The position numbers were made by a program, and so were the translations under genes. 64,000 nt of DNA from Streptomyces griseorubiginosus (GTDB taxonomy: Bacteria > Actinomycetota > Actinomycetes > Streptomycetales > Streptomycetaceae). The notes beneath the pieces were generated by a model. It saw only the letters and a program-made list of their open reading frames with translations, searched no databases and was not told where the DNA came from. Positions within the stretch are counted from its first letter, which is position 1. The number at the start of each line of letters is the position of its first letter. The DNA is taken from NCBI RefSeq assembly GCF_017614965.1, contig NZ_WVUG01000010.1:1-64000 (forward strand), in the 5' to 3' direction. Below are positions 61,954 to 64,000 of the stretch, in pieces.

Positions 61954-62598
61954 TCACCCGCAGCGCACCACCAGGTCCGCCCGATCGCGTGTCGCCGCCA
62001 CCAGGTCGGCGTTGCGCTGGTCGCTGCCCAGGACCCAGTCCACCGCCTCCTGGTGGCCCTTGCCGAACTCCTCGTGCCGGGCCACCAGACGGCGGATCCG
62101 CTCCTCCTCGCCGAGCTCGCAGAACCAGACCTCGTCCAACTGCTCGGGCACCCGCTTCCACGCCCCCGTGCCCAGCAGCAGGTAGTTGCCCTCCGTGACG
62201 ATCAGCCGGGCCGTGGGCAGCACCGGGACCGCCCCCGCGATCGGCTGCTCCAGCACCCGCTCGAAACCGGGCGCGTAGACGATCTCCTCGCTCTCCGTCT
62301 CGTCACGCAGCCGCCGCAGCAGCGCCGCGTACCCGGCCGCGTCGAACGTCTCCGGCGCGCCCTTGCGCCGACGCAGTCCCAGCCGGTCCAGCTCGACGTC
62401 CGCGAGATGGAAACCGTCCATCGGCACCTGCGCCACCCACGGGCGCCCGGTGCCGTTCAGCTCCCGCACCAGCCGCTCGGCCAGCGTCGTCTTGCCCGCG
62501 CCGGGGCTGCCGGCGATCCCGAGGATCGCGCGCCGCCCTGAACCGGTGAGGTCGCGGGCACGCAGGAGCAGGTCGTCGAAGGTCGTCGTCAGCGGCAC
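61954..62598 (-). CDS. P-loop nucleoside/sugar kinase (uridine kinase-like)
   Basis: This 214-residue kinase of the uridine/pantothenate kinase group has ILGIAGSPGAGKTTLAERLV (P-loop near residues 30-38), PMDGFHLADVELDRLG (base-binding, metal Asp) and RLIVTEGNYLLLG. Related genes beside sugar ABC systems can be fructose- or ribose-type kinases. GTG 62598 is preferred over ATG 62643, which lacks a good ribosome site and would overlap the palindrome at 62643. It is convergent with the toroid operon. Confidence 0.78.
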   Translation of the reverse strand: MPLTTTFDDLLLRARDLTGSGRRAILGIAGSPGAGKTTLAERLVRELNGTGRPWVAQVPMDGFHLADVELDRLGLRRRKGAPETFDAAGYAALLRRLRDETESEEIVYAPGFERVLEQPIAGAVPVLPTARLIVTEGNYLLLGTGAWKRVPEQLDEVWFCELGEEERIRRLVARHEEFGKGHQEAVDWVLGSDQRNADLVAATRDRADLVVRCG

Positions 62599-62642
62599 AC
62601 CGCAGAGTGTGTCACCCGCGCGGTCCCCGCACGATTGACCCA

Positions 62643-62658
62643 TGTGGCGTGCGCCACA
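62643..62658. promoter_or_regulatory. Palindrome between the divergent kinase and HAD genes
   Basis: TGTGGCGTGCGCCACA (62643-62658) has 7-base perfect arms around TG. It lies midway between the divergent starts at 62598 and 62694 and could be an operator for both. No regulator is adjacent. Confidence 0.4.
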
Positions 62659-62693
62659 AGGTGTGCGTCGCGTGTGCGGGGAACCGTAGCTCT

Positions 62694-63434
62694 ATGACGC
62701 AACTCGGTCTCCCCGAAGACATCCAGGCCTGTCTCTTCGACCTCGACGGGGTCGTCACCAAGACGGCCGTGGTGCACGCGGCCGCCTGGAAGGAGACGTT
62801 CGACGCGTTCCTGCGCGAGCGCGAGGGCGCGGACTTCCGGCCCTTCGACGCCGGAGCGGACTACGACGAGTACGTCGACGGCCGCCCGCGCGCCGACGGC
62901 GTGCGCACCTTCCTCGCCTCCCGCGGCATCGAACTGCCGGAGGGGCGGCCGGACGACCCGCCGGACGCGGCGACCGTCAACGGGGTCGGCAACCGCAAGA
63001 ACCTCCTGGTGCTGGAGAAGATCCGCACCGAGGGCGTCGAGGCGTACGACGGCACCCTGCGCTACATCGAGGCCGTGCGGGCCCAGGGCCTGCGCACGGC
63101 GATCGTCTCCTCCAGCGCCAACACCCGGGACGTGCTGCGCTCGATCAAGGCCGAGGGCCTCTTCGACGTCCGCATCGACGGTGTCGTGGCCGCCGAGCGG
63201 AAACTGCCGGGCAAGCCGCACCCGGACACCTTCCTCGCGGCCGCACGCGACCTCGGGATCGAGCCGTCGCACGCGGCCGTCTTCGAGGACGCCCTGGCGG
63301 GGATGGACGCGGGCCGCTCCGGCCACTTCGGCTACGTCGTCGGCGTCGACCGGGTCGGACAGGCCGAGGCGCTGTCCGCGCACGGCGCGGACGTCGTCGT
63401 GAAGGACCTCTCCGAACTGGGGGGCCGGGCGTGA
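62694..63434 (+). CDS. HAD hydrolase, beta-phosphoglucomutase-like
   Basis: This 246-residue HAD protein has FDLDGVVTKTA (nucleophile D16, acid/base D18), a helical cap, SSSANTRDVL (motif II), GKPHPDTFL (motif III Lys) and FEDALAGMDAG (motif IV). It fits beta-phosphoglucomutases, which turn beta-glucose-1-phosphate into glucose-6-phosphate. It overlaps the start of a GH65 phosphorylase by 4 bases, the usual partner. The extended frame upstream of ATG 62694 is not needed. Confidence 0.9.
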   Translation: MTQLGLPEDIQACLFDLDGVVTKTAVVHAAAWKETFDAFLREREGADFRPFDAGADYDEYVDGRPRADGVRTFLASRGIELPEGRPDDPPDAATVNGVGNRKNLLVLEKIRTEGVEAYDGTLRYIEAVRAQGLRTAIVSSSANTRDVLRSIKAEGLFDVRIDGVVAAERKLPGKPHPDTFLAAARDLGIEPSHAAVFEDALAGMDAGRSGHFGYVVGVDRVGQAEALSAHGADVVVKDLSELGGRA

Positions 63435-64000
63435 TCACCCACCGCTCCTACACCGTCGAGCCCTGGGCCGTGCGCGAGACCAGGCTGGACCTGGACGTCC
63501 TCGCGCAGAGCGAGTCGGTCTTCGCGCTCTCCAACGGCCATGTCGGCTGGCGCGGCAACCTCGACGAGGGCGAGCCGCACGGCCTGCCCGGCAGCTACCT
63601 GGGCGGCGTGTACGAACTGCACCCGCTGCCCTACGCGGAGGCCGGCTACGGCTACCCGGAGTCGGGGCAGACCGTCATCAACGTCACCAACGGCAAGGTG
63701 CTGCGCCTGCTCGTCGACGACGAGCCCTTCGACCTGCGCTACGGGCGGCTGACCTCGCACGAGAGGCTGCTGGACCTGCGACGGGGGGTGCTGGAGCGGA
63801 CGTGCGAATGGACGTCGCCGGCCGGGACCACCGTGCGGGTGCGCTCCACCCGCCTGGTCTCGCTCACCCAGCGGGCCGTCGCCGCCGTCGCCTACGAGGT
63901 GGAGGCCGTCGACAGCCGTTCCCGTGTGGTGATCCAGTCGGAGCTCGTCGCCAACGAGAGCCTGCCCGGATCCAACGGCGACCCGCGCGGCTCGAAGGCG
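63431..64000 (+). CDS. GH65 glycoside phosphorylase/hydrolase (3' end outside window)
   Basis: GTG 63431 overlaps the HAD stop (GTGA). The first 190 residues are visible and match the N-terminal beta-sandwich of GH65: SVFALSNGHVGWRGNLDEGEPHG, GSYLGGVYELHPLPY, LLDLRRGVLERT. GH65 covers maltose, trehalose, kojibiose and nigerose phosphorylases and some hydrolases. The catalytic domain lies beyond the window, so the substrate cannot be fixed. Partnership with the beta-phosphoglucomutase suggests a phosphorylase making beta-glucose-1-phosphate. Confidence 0.9.
   Translation, partial: MITHRSYTVEPWAVRETRLDLDVLAQSESVFALSNGHVGWRGNLDEGEPHGLPGSYLGGVYELHPLPYAEAGYGYPESGQTVINVTNGKVLRLLVDDEPFDLRYGRLTSHERLLDLRRGVLERTCEWTSPAGTTVRVRSTRLVSLTQRAVAAVAYEVEAVDSRSRVVIQSELVANESLPGSNGDPRGSKA

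Noticed and set aside
1-64000. CRISPR array, tRNA, rRNA, insertion sequence, prophage or biosynthetic cluster
   Set aside because: No regularly spaced repeats, RNA gene signatures, transposase or integrase motifs, or polyketide/NRPS domains were seen.

Overview
The window reads as a chromosomal segment of a Streptomyces or close actinomycete. GC content is very high, third codon positions are almost all G or C, GTG and TTG starts are common, and genes overlap as GTGA or ATGA. Lineage-typical families are present: S-(hydroxymethyl)mycothiol dehydrogenase, PPOX/F420-type protein, DUF574 methyltransferase, CU044_5270 protein and ANTAR/GAF/PAS/SpoIIE phosphatase. I saw no rRNA, tRNA, CRISPR array, insertion sequence or phage gene.

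Region 1 (1-13,264) is a complete high-affinity [NiFe]-hydrogenase locus of the actinobacterial type (group 1h, formerly group 5). The plus-strand operon holds the end of an unknown upstream gene, hhyS, hhyL, a NifU-C-like protein, a DUF5947 protein, two very small proteins and hypA. The minus-strand operon holds hypX, the maturation protease, hypB, hypF, hypC, hypD and hypE. The two converge on one bidirectional terminator. HypX would supply the active-site CO in air, HypF/E the cyanides, HypC/D assembly, HypA/B nickel, and the protease would trim HhyL. The expected role is scavenging trace H2.

Region 2 (13,391-29,993) is mixed housekeeping and accessory DNA. It holds a glycosyltransferase, a secreted GH27/CBM13 alpha-galactosidase with a readable promoter and two dyads, an ECF sigma factor with an overlapping membrane protein, FolD, a MarR regulator, an ABC exporter, a mycothiol-dependent formaldehyde module (mscR plus metallo-beta-lactamase fold), a serine hydrolase, two SDR enzymes flanking a decayed pseudogene, and an L,D-transpeptidase.

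Region 3 (30,019-50,383) has a divergent Gfo/Idh and ROK pair, a DMT transporter, a membrane-anchored S1 protease, DUF574 and DUF3800 proteins, a PatB-type aminotransferase, and a 923-aa secreted hydrolase with Calx-beta-like repeats. A DUF35 gene and its TetR neighbour carry matching palindromic operators. Then come a multidomain SpoIIE phosphatase, an RpiR regulator and a GT39-type membrane protein.

Region 4 (50,476-64,000) is carbohydrate-centred. A Tat-exported PAP2 phosphatase lies next to a ROK repressor with a Gfo/Idh dehydrogenase. These sit beside a divergent sugar ABC operon (binding protein, two permeases, no ATPase) that continues into two large, uncharacterised proteins with TTG starts. 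A P-loop kinase, a beta-phosphoglucomutase-like HAD protein and the start of a GH65 phosphorylase end the window. The two unknown proteins in the ABC operon are the best candidates for an undescribed glycan pathway.
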